From positions 5,982,001 to 6,046,000 of the forward strand of contig NZ_AP018448.1 of the NCBI RefSeq assembly GCF_030294945.1: a stretch of 64,000 bases of DNA, given 5' to 3'. Below the pieces are notes generated by a model. That model worked only from the letters and a program-made list of their open reading frames with translations. It searched no databases and was not told where the DNA came from. Shown piece after piece: positions 34,189-42,654 of this stretch. A program made the position numbers and the translations under genes. Within the stretch, counting starts at the first letter, position 1. Every line of letters starts with the position of its first letter. The DNA is from Streptomyces graminofaciens. GTDB taxonomy: Bacteria > Actinomycetota > Actinomycetes > Streptomycetales > Streptomycetaceae.

Positions 34189-35828
34189 TGTGGCTCTCGG
34201 CTTGAAAGTTCCGTGCGGCGACGGCTGCGCAGCAGGTAGCGCTGGGTCTTCCCGCTGGGTGTCTTGGGCAGGGCGTCGATGAAGTGGATCGTGCGCGGGT
34301 AGGCGTGGGCGGCGTAGCGGGTCTTGACCAGCAGCTGCAGCTCAGCGGCCAGCTCCGGTGATCCGTCACCGCCGTCGCGGAGGACGACGTATGCCTCGAT
34401 GACCTCGCCGCGGACGTCGTCGGGTGCGCCGATGACGCTGCACTCGGCGACGGCGGGATGCTGCGCGAGGACGCTCTCGATCTCGAACGGCCCGATCCGG
34501 TAGCCCGCCATGATGATGACGTCGTCGTCGCGGGAGGAGAAGAAGAAGTCCCCGTCGTCGTCGACCCGGCCGGCGTCGCCCGTGAGGTACCAGCGGCCGT
34601 CGGCGGTGAACTTGGCGCCGGCCTGACCCGGGATCTGGTAGTCACGGAAGGTCATCAGCGGGCTTTCGGTGACGTCGATCGCGACCCGGCCGAGCACGCC
34701 CGGTCCGGCGGGCTCGTCCTTGTCGTCGGCCAGGACGGTCAGGCTCCAGCCGGGTACCGGCCGGCCCATCGATCCGGCCTTGAGGGGGCGGGCGAGTTCG
34801 GGGTGGTGGTGGTTGGCCAGGGGCATGCCGACCTCGGTCTGGCCGAAGTGGTCGTGCACGGCCAGGCCGAGCGCGGAGCGGGCCCACTCGTTGACCTCGG
34901 GGGTCAGTGGCTCGCCCGCGCTGGACGCCCGCTGCAGGCGCAGTCCCTGCGGTACCGGCGCCGTTGAGGAGCGCAGTCCCCGGTACACGGTCGGGGCGGC
35001 GGTGAAGTCGGTGACCTGGTGGTCGAGGAGGGTGCGCCAGGTTGTCTCGGGGGAGAAGCCGCCGGACAGCAGCAGGCTGGGGATGCCGGCGGCCATCGGA
35101 GCGACGATGGCGGAGTACAGCCCGTAGGCCCAGCCGGGGTCGGCGGCACACCAGTAGACGCTGTCCCGGGTGACGCCAAGGCCGTACTCCAGGTAAACCT
35201 GCCATCCGGCGATGTAGGAGACAGGGTGGATGACCCCCTTGGGCTTGCCGGTGGTGCCGGAGGTGAACATGTGCACCAGCGGGCCGTCCCCGCTCGTGAG
35301 GACGGCGGGCACCGGCTCGGTCGACGCGTCCGCGACGAGATCGGCCAGCGACGCGTCACCGTGCTGCGCGCCGGTTCCGGTGACGACGAGGCGGCGCTGG
35401 GGGTCGTCCGGCATGTCGGGGCCCGGGTCGAGCTTGTGGCGCTGGTCCGGGTCGACGACCACGACGCGCGCACCGGCGCCTTCCAGGCGCAGGGCGATGG
35501 CCTGGGGTGCGAAGGCGGTGAACAGCGGGACGTAGACCGCGCCGAGCCGCCAGATCGCGAGGATGACGGTGACCAGGTCGGTGCTCTTGCCCATCAGGGT
35601 CGCCACCCGGTCGCCCGGACCGACCCCGAGCCCCTGCAACGCCCGCGCACAGCGGTGCGACTCCGCGGCGAGCTCGCCGAAGGTCAGGGCGGAAGTCTTC
35701 CCGGCGCTGTCGACCACGGTGAACGCCGTGCGGTCGGCGGGATGCCGGTCGCACAGCAGTCGGGCAACATCCAGGGACGGAGCCGTGAAGGTCTCGGTCA
35801 GTTCGGCGACCCGGTCGGCGGCGCTCAT
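34185..35828 (-). CDS. AMP-forming acyl-CoA synthetase
   Basis: This is a 547-residue ligase, ATG 35828 overlapping the hydrolase stop (ATGA). HMFTSGTTGKPKGVIHPVS is the AMP-binding P-loop (A3), HDHFGQTEVGMPLANHHHPE the A5-like motif, RWYLTGDAGRVDDDGDFFF the A7 aspartate and YRIGPFEIESVLAQHPAVAE the A8 hinge. KTPSGKTQRYLLR near the C-terminus supplies the catalytic lysine. The overall type is acetyl/medium-chain (ACSM-like) synthetase. It activates the acid released by the CocE-type hydrolase. Confidence 0.92.
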   Translation of the reverse strand: MSAADRVAELTETFTAPSLDVARLLCDRHPADRTAFTVVDSAGKTSALTFGELAAESHRCARALQGLGVGPGDRVATLMGKSTDLVTVILAIWRLGAVYVPLFTAFAPQAIALRLEGAGARVVVVDPDQRHKLDPGPDMPDDPQRRLVVTGTGAQHGDASLADLVADASTEPVPAVLTSGDGPLVHMFTSGTTGKPKGVIHPVSYIAGWQVYLEYGLGVTRDSVYWCAADPGWAYGLYSAIVAPMAAGIPSLLLSGGFSPETTWRTLLDHQVTDFTAAPTVYRGLRSSTAPVPQGLRLQRASSAGEPLTPEVNEWARSALGLAVHDHFGQTEVGMPLANHHHPELARPLKAGSMGRPVPGWSLTVLADDKDEPAGPGVLGRVAIDVTESPLMTFRDYQIPGQAGAKFTADGRWYLTGDAGRVDDDGDFFFSSRDDDVIIMAGYRIGPFEIESVLAQHPAVAECSVIGAPDDVRGEVIEAYVVLRDGGDGSPELAAELQLLVKTRYAAHAYPRTIHFIDALPKTPSGKTQRYLLRSRRRTELSSREPQ

Positions 35829-37570
35829 CGCTGGTCCTTGCGGTCGATGACCGGCAGGACCAGGCGGCTGGGGTGGTTCGGCCCGTGATGGATGTGGTTG
35901 ACGGCGGGGATCATCTGCTCCTCGCTCTCACGGGCGATGACACCGCCGGTGTTGGTGTTGCGGTCGTAGCGGGGGAAGTTGCTGCTGGAGACGTCCACGC
36001 GGATGCGGTGACCGGGAAGGAACACGTTCGAGGTGGCTGTCATGTCGATGGTGATCTCGTAGACCGTGCCGGGCTCCATCAGCTCTTCCGTGGCGAGGCC
36101 GCCCCGGTAGCGGGTGCGCAGGATCCCGTCGCACAGGTTGATCGCCTTGCCGTCGGGGAAGACGTCGACGAGCTTGGCGGTGAAGTCGGTGTCCACCGCC
36201 GAGGAGGAGACGAACAGGGTCAGGCTGACTGGACCGGTGACCTCGACAGGCTCTTCGAGCACGGGGGTGGCGAAACACAGCACGTCGTCGCGGCCGGTGA
36301 CGGTCCGCTGGTCGACCGGGCCGCAGAATCCCGGTGTCACCGGCATGGATGCCCCGCCGGCCGAGGGAACCGGACGGCGCGGGTCGTAGAGGTAGGTGTC
36401 GTGCTCGACGCCGGCCGGTGGCTCGGTGGTCAACGCGCCGTCACCGTCAGCAGTGTTGGCACGACCGCCGCTGGTGAGGTGGTAGTCGGTCCACAGCGTG
36501 TCGGGCAACGGCCACTCCTGCTCGTCGCGCCACTGGTCAATACCCATCACGAAGATCTTCACCGGTGCCACGTCGTCCAGAGCGGTGGTGTCGCCGCGCA
36601 GCCAGCGGTCGAAGAACTTCACATGCAGACCGGTCAGGCCCAGCATCTGGGCACTGGCCAGCGGGCCGAAGGAGCGGTCGGGATAGACGCCGGTCGTGGC
36701 CATGTGATCCCACGGACCGATGATCAGCCGTTGCCCCTCGCGCGCCTGCGCAGTGCCCGTCTGTCGGCGGGCGGTGGTGTAGGTGCGGATGGTCTGCCCG
36801 ATGTAGAGGTCGTACCAGCCGCCGATGTTGAGCGCCGGAACGGTGACGTTCTTGAGCTCGGGCGTCAGCTCCATGGCGTCCCAGTACGCGTCGTGGGAGG
36901 GGTGGGCCATCCAGTCGTCCCACCACTTCCCGTACGCAGCTAGGACCGGAACCTCCGCCGTCGGCAGCACCTCGTTGAGTGACTCGGCGGACAGCAGCGC
37001 CTGGCCGAGCTGCTGCACCTGGTCCACGGAGCCCTCACCGGCCGCCAAAGACCGCTGCGCATCGGCCGCGTACATCATGGCGTTCCACAGCGTGACCAGA
37101 CTCAGTGAGAGCGCACCGCCCGCGCCATACCAGGGCGACTCGTAGTTGTCGATCGAGGTGAAGGCCGGTGCGATCGCCTTGAGCGCAGGAGCGCCGGTCA
37201 CGGCGGTCTCCCACTGCACCATCCCGAGGTAGGACGGCCCGTACATGCCCACCGTGCCGTCCGACCATGGCTGTTCCGCGATCCAGGCGACGGTGTCCTC
37301 GCCGTCGGCCCGATCGGCCATATGCGGAACGAACTCGCCTTCCGAGCGGTGGGTGCCCCGGCAGTCCTGCACCACCACCGCGTAACCGGCCTCCACCAGA
37401 GTCAGGAGGTCGGGGATGGCTGACTGGCCGAAGCCCATCACGTCCTTGCCGTACGGCAGGCGCACGAGCAGCGTCGGGGCCGCCCCTTCGGCCGGATGCC
37501 ACACGTTGGCGGCGAGGGCTACGCCATCACGCATCGGGACCTGGACGTCTATGTCGTATATGTGCTGCAT
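35825..37570 (-). CDS. CocE/NonD-family hydrolase
   Basis: This is a 581-residue serine hydrolase of the cocaine-esterase/X-Pro dipeptidyl-peptidase S15 class, ATG 37570. The N-terminal alpha/beta domain has VVVQDCRGTHRSEGEF and nucleophile Ser113 in GMYGPSYLGMVQWETAV. The conserved INIGGWYD-type strand (ALNIGGWYDLYIGQ) and the GPWDHM histidine complete the triad. The C-terminal jelly roll has YDPRRPVPSAGG and SSSNFPRYDRNTNTGG. No signal peptide, so it is cytosolic. It heads a four-gene overlapping operon. The likely role is cleavage of an ester, whose acid is then activated and degraded. Confidence 0.92.
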   Translation of the reverse strand: MQHIYDIDVQVPMRDGVALAANVWHPAEGAAPTLLVRLPYGKDVMGFGQSAIPDLLTLVEAGYAVVVQDCRGTHRSEGEFVPHMADRADGEDTVAWIAEQPWSDGTVGMYGPSYLGMVQWETAVTGAPALKAIAPAFTSIDNYESPWYGAGGALSLSLVTLWNAMMYAADAQRSLAAGEGSVDQVQQLGQALLSAESLNEVLPTAEVPVLAAYGKWWDDWMAHPSHDAYWDAMELTPELKNVTVPALNIGGWYDLYIGQTIRTYTTARRQTGTAQAREGQRLIIGPWDHMATTGVYPDRSFGPLASAQMLGLTGLHVKFFDRWLRGDTTALDDVAPVKIFVMGIDQWRDEQEWPLPDTLWTDYHLTSGGRANTADGDGALTTEPPAGVEHDTYLYDPRRPVPSAGGASMPVTPGFCGPVDQRTVTGRDDVLCFATPVLEEPVEVTGPVSLTLFVSSSAVDTDFTAKLVDVFPDGKAINLCDGILRTRYRGGLATEELMEPGTVYEITIDMTATSNVFLPGHRIRVDVSSSNFPRYDRNTNTGGVIARESEEQMIPAVNHIHHGPNHPSRLVLPVIDRKDQR

Positions 37571-37610
37571 CGGTGCTCCTCATTGAGCTGACGGCGTCGC
37601 CCCCGGATGT

Positions 37611-37638
37611 GGGTACGTTAAGAGGTACGTTCGTACCC
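37611..37638. promoter_or_regulatory. TetR operator, site B
   Basis: A 28-bp imperfect palindrome, GGGTACGTTAAGAGG then TACGTTCGTACCC, 41 bases upstream of the CocE-type gene. It is the near-twin of 31492-31519. Confidence 0.78.
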
Positions 37639-38150
37639 TGTCAATTACCGGATGGAAGGTAGACCGCACGTGATTCACTTGCGCGGAACCCGGTGAGGAC
37701 CCCAAGGTCCGCGAGGGTGTATCGATGCGTGGCGCCTTGCGCGAGTTCCTCGACGCCGCCGCGGTCGAGGGGCAGCTTCCGAACGGGTACAGGCGAGGTG
37801 GCAGACGGCAGAAGCCGGGGCCCGGAGACGACGTCCCAGGTGGCCGTCCGGACGATGAGTACCGGGCCCGGGCACGTCGTCGAGAATCTCAGGGAAGGAC
37901 CGTTCGAGACGGTCGGTCGGCTGACGACGGCGAGGGCGGTGACTGAACCGCCCAGCGCCTCCAGAGTGGCCGTCTGCTGAAGAACCGCATTGCCTGCCGC
38001 GGGGCTTCGAGGCGGATGGTCATCGAGTGGGCGACGCCGGGCGTGCTCACTGGAAGGGTCCTCATCCGTCCTGGTGTGCGGCGGCCTGGAGGGTGCCGCC
38101 GGTGGGTGACGTGTACGGGGTCGAGGGATGACCGCACTCGACGGGCACGG
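37639..38150. other. intergenic region, no gene seen
   Basis: About 510 bases. Short frames on both strands have no ribosome sites or family matches. It separates the CocE operon promoter from the 3' end of dctA. Confidence 0.45.
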
Positions 38151-39494
38151 CTACTTGCCCGCGCTGACCTTGGCGGTGTCCAACTCGTCCTGCGGCGGCG
38201 TGGTGGTGCGGGCGTGCAGGACCCTGCGGGCCTGTTCGGTGTCGAAGTCGTTCTCCCACTTGCCGATCACGATGGCGGCGACGGCGTTGCCGAGAACATT
38301 GATGAACACGCGGCCCTCGTTGAGGATGCGGTCGATGCCCACGATCAGGGAGAGGGCGGCGAGCGGGATGTGGCCGACCGCGGTGACGGTGCTCGCGAGA
38401 ACGATGAACGCGCCGCCCGCGATCCCGGCGGTGCCCTTGCTGGTGAGCATCATGACGCCGACCATGATCAGCTGCTGCTGCCAGGACAGGTCGATGCCCA
38501 TGGCCTGGGCCAGGAAGAGGGAGGCCATCGTGAGGTAGACCGCGGAGCCGTCCAGGTTGAAGGAGAACCCGGAGGGGATGACGATGCCGACCACGGGCCG
38601 GCCGATACCGAGGATCTCCAGTTTGCGTACCAGCTGGGGCAGGACGGCCTCGCTGGAACAGGTGCTGAGGGCGACGAGCAGTTCGGCCTTGAGGAAGCGG
38701 ATGAGGCCGAACAGACTCAGGCGGCAGGCCCGCATGATGGCGCCGAGGACGACCAGGACGTAGACGACGCAGGTCGCGGTGAACAGGATGATGAGATAGC
38801 CGAGCTGTTTGAGGCTCTCGGCGCCGTAGGTGGCGACCACGGTGGCCAGGGCGCCGAAGGTGCCCAGGGGCGCGAGCCGCATCACCCAGCCCACGATGCG
38901 GAAGACGACGTCCGACAGCGCCTTGATGCCGCGGGTCAGCGGTACCCCTTCTTCGCCGGCCATGTTCAGGGCCGCACCGAAGACGATCGAGACCATCAGC
39001 GCGGCCAGGATCGCGTCCCCGGTGATCGCGCCCAGCAGGGAGGCGGGGATGAGGGAGGAGATGAAGCCGGTGAAGGTGGCGTGCTCGGTGGCGGTCTTGG
39101 GCACCTCCTCGGCGTTCAGTGACGAGGGGTCGACGTGCAGGCCGGCGCCGGGCTGGAAGATGTTGGCGACGACCAGCCCGATCAGCATGGACACAAGGGA
39201 CAGCACCAGGAAGTAGCCGATCGCCTTCACACCGATCCGGCCGGCCTTGCGCAGGTTGTCCATGGAGGCGATGCCGGTGGTGACCACGCAGAAGACGACC
39301 GGGACCACGATCATCTTGACCAGCGCGATGAACCAGTCGTTGAGCGGCTTCAGGTCCTCACCCAGCCCGGGCGCGAGGATGCCGACGGCGATGCCGAGAA
39401 CGGCGGCCAGTACGACCTGGAACCACAGCTCCCGTATGAGACGGCTCAGCCGTGACCGCTGCGGGCGGCCGGCGACGGTGGTGGTGCTTGTCAT
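38151..39494 (-). CDS. dctA: DctA-type dicarboxylate:cation symporter
   Basis: This is a 447-residue transporter. ATG 39494 follows AAAGGAG. It has the DAACS/SLC1 fold with eight helices and two re-entrant hairpins. STCSSEAVLPQLVRKLEILG is the serine-rich HP1 tip, FSFNLDGSAVYLTMASLF is the NLDGxxxY helix, and MLTSKGTAGIAGGAFIVL precedes HP2. RILNEGRVFINVLGNAVAAI is helix 8 with the substrate-binding Asn and Arg. It imports C4-dicarboxylates, here probably tartrate, with protons or sodium. The neighbour upstream is tarD, 165 bases away. Confidence 0.92.
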   Translation of the reverse strand: MTSTTTVAGRPQRSRLSRLIRELWFQVVLAAVLGIAVGILAPGLGEDLKPLNDWFIALVKMIVVPVVFCVVTTGIASMDNLRKAGRIGVKAIGYFLVLSLVSMLIGLVVANIFQPGAGLHVDPSSLNAEEVPKTATEHATFTGFISSLIPASLLGAITGDAILAALMVSIVFGAALNMAGEEGVPLTRGIKALSDVVFRIVGWVMRLAPLGTFGALATVVATYGAESLKQLGYLIILFTATCVVYVLVVLGAIMRACRLSLFGLIRFLKAELLVALSTCSSEAVLPQLVRKLEILGIGRPVVGIVIPSGFSFNLDGSAVYLTMASLFLAQAMGIDLSWQQQLIMVGVMMLTSKGTAGIAGGAFIVLASTVTAVGHIPLAALSLIVGIDRILNEGRVFINVLGNAVAAIVIGKWENDFDTEQARRVLHARTTTPPQDELDTAKVSAGK

Positions 39495-39658
39495 CGTTGG
39501 TGCTCCTTTGCACGACGATCGGGTGTAGCCCTGTCCCGTGGGGGTTCGGGGGACGCGACACGGCCCGGGCGTCCCCGCTCTCGTGTGTGGCGCCCGTATC
39601 CGGCGGCGTCGGCCGACGGCGCCCACCCGGTGGCGTGCGCGTCCGCGGTGGGGGGCGG

Positions 39659-40825
39659 TCAGCTGTGCAGGGCGCGCAGCACCTTGTAGAAGGCGGCCTT
39701 GCTCTCGAAGCCGATGCCGGGGGTGTCGGTCAGGCCGACGCGGCTCTTCTCGACGACGGCGTCGTCGGCGAAGCCGCCGGTGGGCTGGAACTCGCCCGGG
39801 TAGGACTCGTTGCCGCCGAGCTTGAGGGCAGCTGCGATGTGCAGGGAGAACTGGTGCCCGCCGTGCGGGATGCAGCGGCGCGAGGACCAGCCGTGCTGAC
39901 GGAGCATGTCCTGGATGCGCAGGTACTCCACCAGACCGTAGGAGAGCGCGGGGTCGACCTGGATGGTGTCGCGGTCGGGGCGCAGGCCGCCGTAGCGGAT
40001 CAGGTTGCGGGCGTCCTGGAGGGAGAAGAGGTTCTCGCCCGTGGCGATGGAGCCGGTGTAGTGCTCGGCGACGGTGGCGTTGAGGTGGTAGTCGAGCGGG
40101 TCGCCGATCTCCTCGTACCAGAACAGCCCGTAGGGCTCGATGGCCCGCCCGTACTCCAGGGCCGTGTCGAGGTCGAAGCGGCCGTTGACGTCGACGGCCA
40201 GCCGGGAGCCGTCGCCGTCCAGGACGTCGATGACGGCCTCGATACGGCGCAGGTCCTCCGCCAGGTCGGCGCCGCCGATCTTCATCTTGACGACGTCGTA
40301 GCCCAGGTCAAGGAAGCCGCGCATCTCGTTCTGGAGGTCGGTGAGGGTCTTGCCCGGGGCGTAGTAGCCGCCGGCGGCGTAGACGAAGACGGAGTCGTCG
40401 GGCTGCCCGTCGCCGTAGCGCTCGGACAGATACCGGTACAGCGGCTTGCCCTCGATCTTGGAGGCCAGGTCGAACAGGGCCATGTCCACCACACCGACCG
40501 CGACCGAGCGCTCGCCGTGCCCGCCGGGCTTCTCGTTGCGCATCATCACGTCCCAGGCCTTGGCGTGGTCCAGTCCGCCCTGCTCGTCCAGCAGGCGGCC
40601 GGGCTCGGCCTCGAGGAGGCGGGGCAGGACCCGGCGGCGCAGGATCTCTCCGGCGCTGTAGCGGCCGTTGGAGTTGAAGCCGTAGCCCACCACGGGCCTG
40701 CCGTCCCGGATGACGTCGCTCTCGATCGCCACGATCGAACAATCCATGGAGCTGAAGTCGATCCAGGCGTTCCGGATCGAGGAGCTGATCGGAACGACGC
40801 CCTCGTAGACGTTGGTGATCTTCAC
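39659..40825 (-). CDS. tarD: D(-)-tartrate dehydratase
   Basis: This is a 388-residue enolase-superfamily enzyme. It converts D-tartrate to oxaloacetate. I recognise the TarD family from VGYGFNSNGRYSAGE, EKPGGHGERSVAVGVVDMAL and YAAGGYYAPGKTL. Catalytic features: the KxK pair at 180-182 (VVKMKIGG), Asp212 in AVDVNGRF, Glu264 in ATGENLF as metal ligands, and His321/His324 in RCIPHGGHQFSLHIA as the general acid/base. The dctA-like transporter and a divergent GntR regulator complete a compact uptake-and-use module; oxaloacetate enters central metabolism directly. Confidence 0.92.
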   Translation of the reverse strand: MKITNVYEGVVPISSSIRNAWIDFSSMDCSIVAIESDVIRDGRPVVGYGFNSNGRYSAGEILRRRVLPRLLEAEPGRLLDEQGGLDHAKAWDVMMRNEKPGGHGERSVAVGVVDMALFDLASKIEGKPLYRYLSERYGDGQPDDSVFVYAAGGYYAPGKTLTDLQNEMRGFLDLGYDVVKMKIGGADLAEDLRRIEAVIDVLDGDGSRLAVDVNGRFDLDTALEYGRAIEPYGLFWYEEIGDPLDYHLNATVAEHYTGSIATGENLFSLQDARNLIRYGGLRPDRDTIQVDPALSYGLVEYLRIQDMLRQHGWSSRRCIPHGGHQFSLHIAAALKLGGNESYPGEFQPTGGFADDAVVEKSRVGLTDTPGIGFESKAAFYKVLRALHS

Positions 40826-40842
40826 TGGGGAGCCTTCCTTAT

Positions 40843-40854
40843 ATCTTATAAGAT
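40843..40854. promoter_or_regulatory. perfect palindrome, likely GntR operator
   Basis: ATCTTATAAGAT is a 12-bp perfect palindrome in the 109-base gap between divergent tarD and the gntR gene. AT-rich dyads of this kind are usual for FCD-type GntR regulators. Confidence 0.7.
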
Positions 40855-40934
40855 GTGACGGCTGTTAGACTGAGCCGGTCCGATGCGGGCTGTCAAGGGG
40901 TGGGGAACCCCCGGAAAGGGACGGTCAGGGGGCT

Positions 40935-41618
40935 ATGGCAGGACAGAACCTGTTCTTCAGCAAGAGCGACCTCGCCTACGCAGAACTCCGCGATCGGATC
41001 CTCTCCGGCACTCTTCCTGCCGGGTCACGGCTCGCCCAGTACGACCTCGCCGAGTCCCTCAACATGAGCATCACGCCCCTGCGCGAGGCCATCCGCCGTC
41101 TCAGCAGCGAGGGACTCGTCACCGTCGAAACCCACCGCGACGTCCGGGTCTCCGTCATGAACTCGAACGAGGCCCGCCAGCTCTTCGAGGTCCGCCTGTC
41201 CCTGGACCCGACCGCCGCCGAGCTTGCCGCCCAGCGACGGACCGACGACGACATCGCCACCATGCAGGCCGCCGTCGACAAGCTCCTCCCCGTCACCCGC
41301 CAATGGGGGGAAAAGGCACTCATGGCCCACCGCGCCTTCCACCAGGCGCTGTACCGGGCCTCGCACAACGACGTCCTCATCCGTCTCCTGGACGACCTGT
41401 GGGACAAGTCCGACCGCTACCGGCGCCTCGGCCTCGAACTCCCGCCCGGTGACGAACCCCGCACCCGGGACCTTGAGGAACACCATCAGCTTGTCTCCCT
41501 GATCGTAAACGGCCGCGCCGCCGAAGCCGCCCAGCTGATGCGAGGCCACATCACCCACAGCCTCACAGCCACCGCGATCAGCGCCCTCGAAGACCGCGAG
41601 GGCATCCGCGTGACGTGA
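40935..41618 (+). CDS. GntR/FadR (FCD) regulator of tartrate genes
   Basis: This is a 227-residue protein starting at ATG 40935 behind a GGGG site. The winged helix is AYAELRDRILSGTLPAGSRL with ESLNMSITPLREAIRRLSSE. The C-terminal FCD domain is all helical and carries metal-binding positions in FEVRLSLDPTAAEL, HRAFHQALYRAS and EEHHQLVSLIVNGR. These repressors sense small organic acids bound to the metal. The gene is divergent from tarD with one palindrome between, so tartrate-dependent derepression is the natural reading. Confidence 0.9.
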   Translation: MAGQNLFFSKSDLAYAELRDRILSGTLPAGSRLAQYDLAESLNMSITPLREAIRRLSSEGLVTVETHRDVRVSVMNSNEARQLFEVRLSLDPTAAELAAQRRTDDDIATMQAAVDKLLPVTRQWGEKALMAHRAFHQALYRASHNDVLIRLLDDLWDKSDRYRRLGLELPPGDEPRTRDLEEHHQLVSLIVNGRAAEAAQLMRGHITHSLTATAISALEDREGIRVT

Positions 41619-41663
41619 CGCGCGGCGACCGGCGCCGTCGTGGTGCATGAGGGGAGAGGACTG

Positions 41664-41780
41664 ATGGGAGTGCGTGAGCTGGAGTATTTCCTGGCAGTCG
41701 TCGACTCCAGCAGCTTCAAGTCTCGCAGTAACACCTGGGCCCTCATATGGTGTTTAGCGGTCTGCCTGCAGCCACTCTGA
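41664..41780 (+). pseudogene. truncated LysR-family regulator
   Basis: An intact GGGGAGAGGA site and ATG 41664 begin MGVRELEYFLAVVDSSSFK, the first helix of a LysR helix-turn-helix. It then runs into unrelated sequence and stops after 38 codons. A transposase remnant on the other strand follows immediately, so an insertion cut the gene after codon 19. Confidence 0.65.
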
Positions 41781-41789
41781 CGGACAGCA

Positions 41790-42060
41790 CGTGTGGTCAC
41801 AAACGAGTGGGGATCCGCTTCCACGCGTCATTGCGATGCCGACGCCGGAACAACGATCGCAGCCCCGGTCCCACAGTCCGTACCGATGGGTCACGCCGCG
41901 CCATAGTGCACCGTCCGGATCCACCAAGGTATTCCGGCGATCAACTGTCGCCCGGGACCAGGTCTCCGGCATTCCCGCTTCTCGCCCCCGGCAACAACGG
42001 CTCCAGCCGAGCCCACCGCCCCGTTGGGCACATCACGCCCCACGATCGCTGATCATCGTC
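41790..42060 (-). pseudogene. IS5-family transposase N-terminal remnant
   Basis: The minus strand reads CPTGRWARLEPLLPGARSGN in one frame, then a gap, then GALWRGVTHRYGLWDRGCDR in another. This is the N-terminal domain of an IS5-type transposase with frameshifts. No DDE core is found. Confidence 0.55.
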
Positions 42061-42364
42061 CGCCCAAGATCTACCTTCGCAACACGTCCCAGCTACCGCA
42101 CCAACGGCAAGTGAGCTCCGGCCCGCGCGCATCGCAAGAAGCCCCGGCCTCCCGGAACAAGGGACGACGTGCCGTGCCAGACGCCGGCAAGACAGCGCCC
42201 GGTGGCACCACAAGCTGACGCATGGAGCAGAACGGTCCAATCGCCCTTGACCTCCGCCCCCAGAACGCCCATCAATCATTCGCTACAGGCCACAGAAGCC
42301 GCAGCTCAGAGGCACTCCGGCTCGCCGACCCGCTCTCCTGCCTCCATACAGAGGACAGTCGCTG
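42061..42364. other. decayed region, no gene seen
   Basis: Overlapping short frames on both strands without recognisable proteins. It probably belongs to the same dead insertion as the IS5 remnant. Confidence 0.35.
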
Positions 42365-42464
42365 GCGCGCATCCGCTAGGCTGTCCCTGGTCGGCCGTTG
42401 GTACGTCGCACTGTCTGCTCAGGTGACTGTGCGGAGAGCGTCGCACTACGTCTGACCAGCGGGC
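42365..42464. repeat. 100-bp dispersed repeat, copy 2
   Basis: About 75% identical to 30071-30169. It contains CATCCGCTAGGCTGTCC, which could be a -10 region. It lies 60 bases upstream of the tRNA gene. Confidence 0.5.
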
Positions 42465-42523
42465 TTGTGCTCCTCGTCGAAAATCCGACGCCTGGATTTT
42501 CAGCAAGGTTTCCACAAGCCCCC

Positions 42524-42599
42524 GCCTTCGTAGCTCAGGGGATAGAGCACCGCTCTCCTAAAGCGGGTGTCGCAGGTTCGAATCCTGCCGGGGGCACCA
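42524..42599 (+). tRNA. tRNA-Arg (anticodon CCT)
   Basis: A complete 76-base cloverleaf. The acceptor arm GCCTTCG pairs with CGGGGGC (two G-U pairs), the D arm begins GCTC, and the anticodon loop CTCCTAA has CCT at 42557-42559. The T loop is TTCGAAT, and CCA is encoded at 42597-42599. Its 3' part is the attachment site of the AICE. The tRNA stays functional after insertion because the element supplies the same 3' end. Confidence 0.95.
42555..42597 (+). other. attachment site attL (tRNA 3' end)
   Basis: A 43-base core from the anticodon loop through the acceptor end (begins CTCCTAAAGCGGG, ends CCTGCCGGGGGCAC). It is exactly repeated at 60228-60270 and, with one G missing, at 61611-61652. Confidence 0.92.
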
Positions 42600-42603
42600 G
42601 CGC

Positions 42604-42637
42604 AAAGGCCCCGGACCGATCTTGGTCCGGGGCCTTT
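42604..42637. terminator. bidirectional hairpin terminator
   Basis: Arms AAAGGCCCCGGACC and GGTCCGGGGCCTTT pair perfectly around GATCTT. It separates the tRNA from the 3' end of int and can end transcription from both sides. Confidence 0.85.
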
Positions 42638-42654
42638 GACATCCACTTCTGACA

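Noticed and set aside
32645..34645. Minus-strand frame of 666 codons as a fusion protein
   Set aside because: Only its last 252 codons encode the SDR; the rest is the hydratase and ligase read out of frame.
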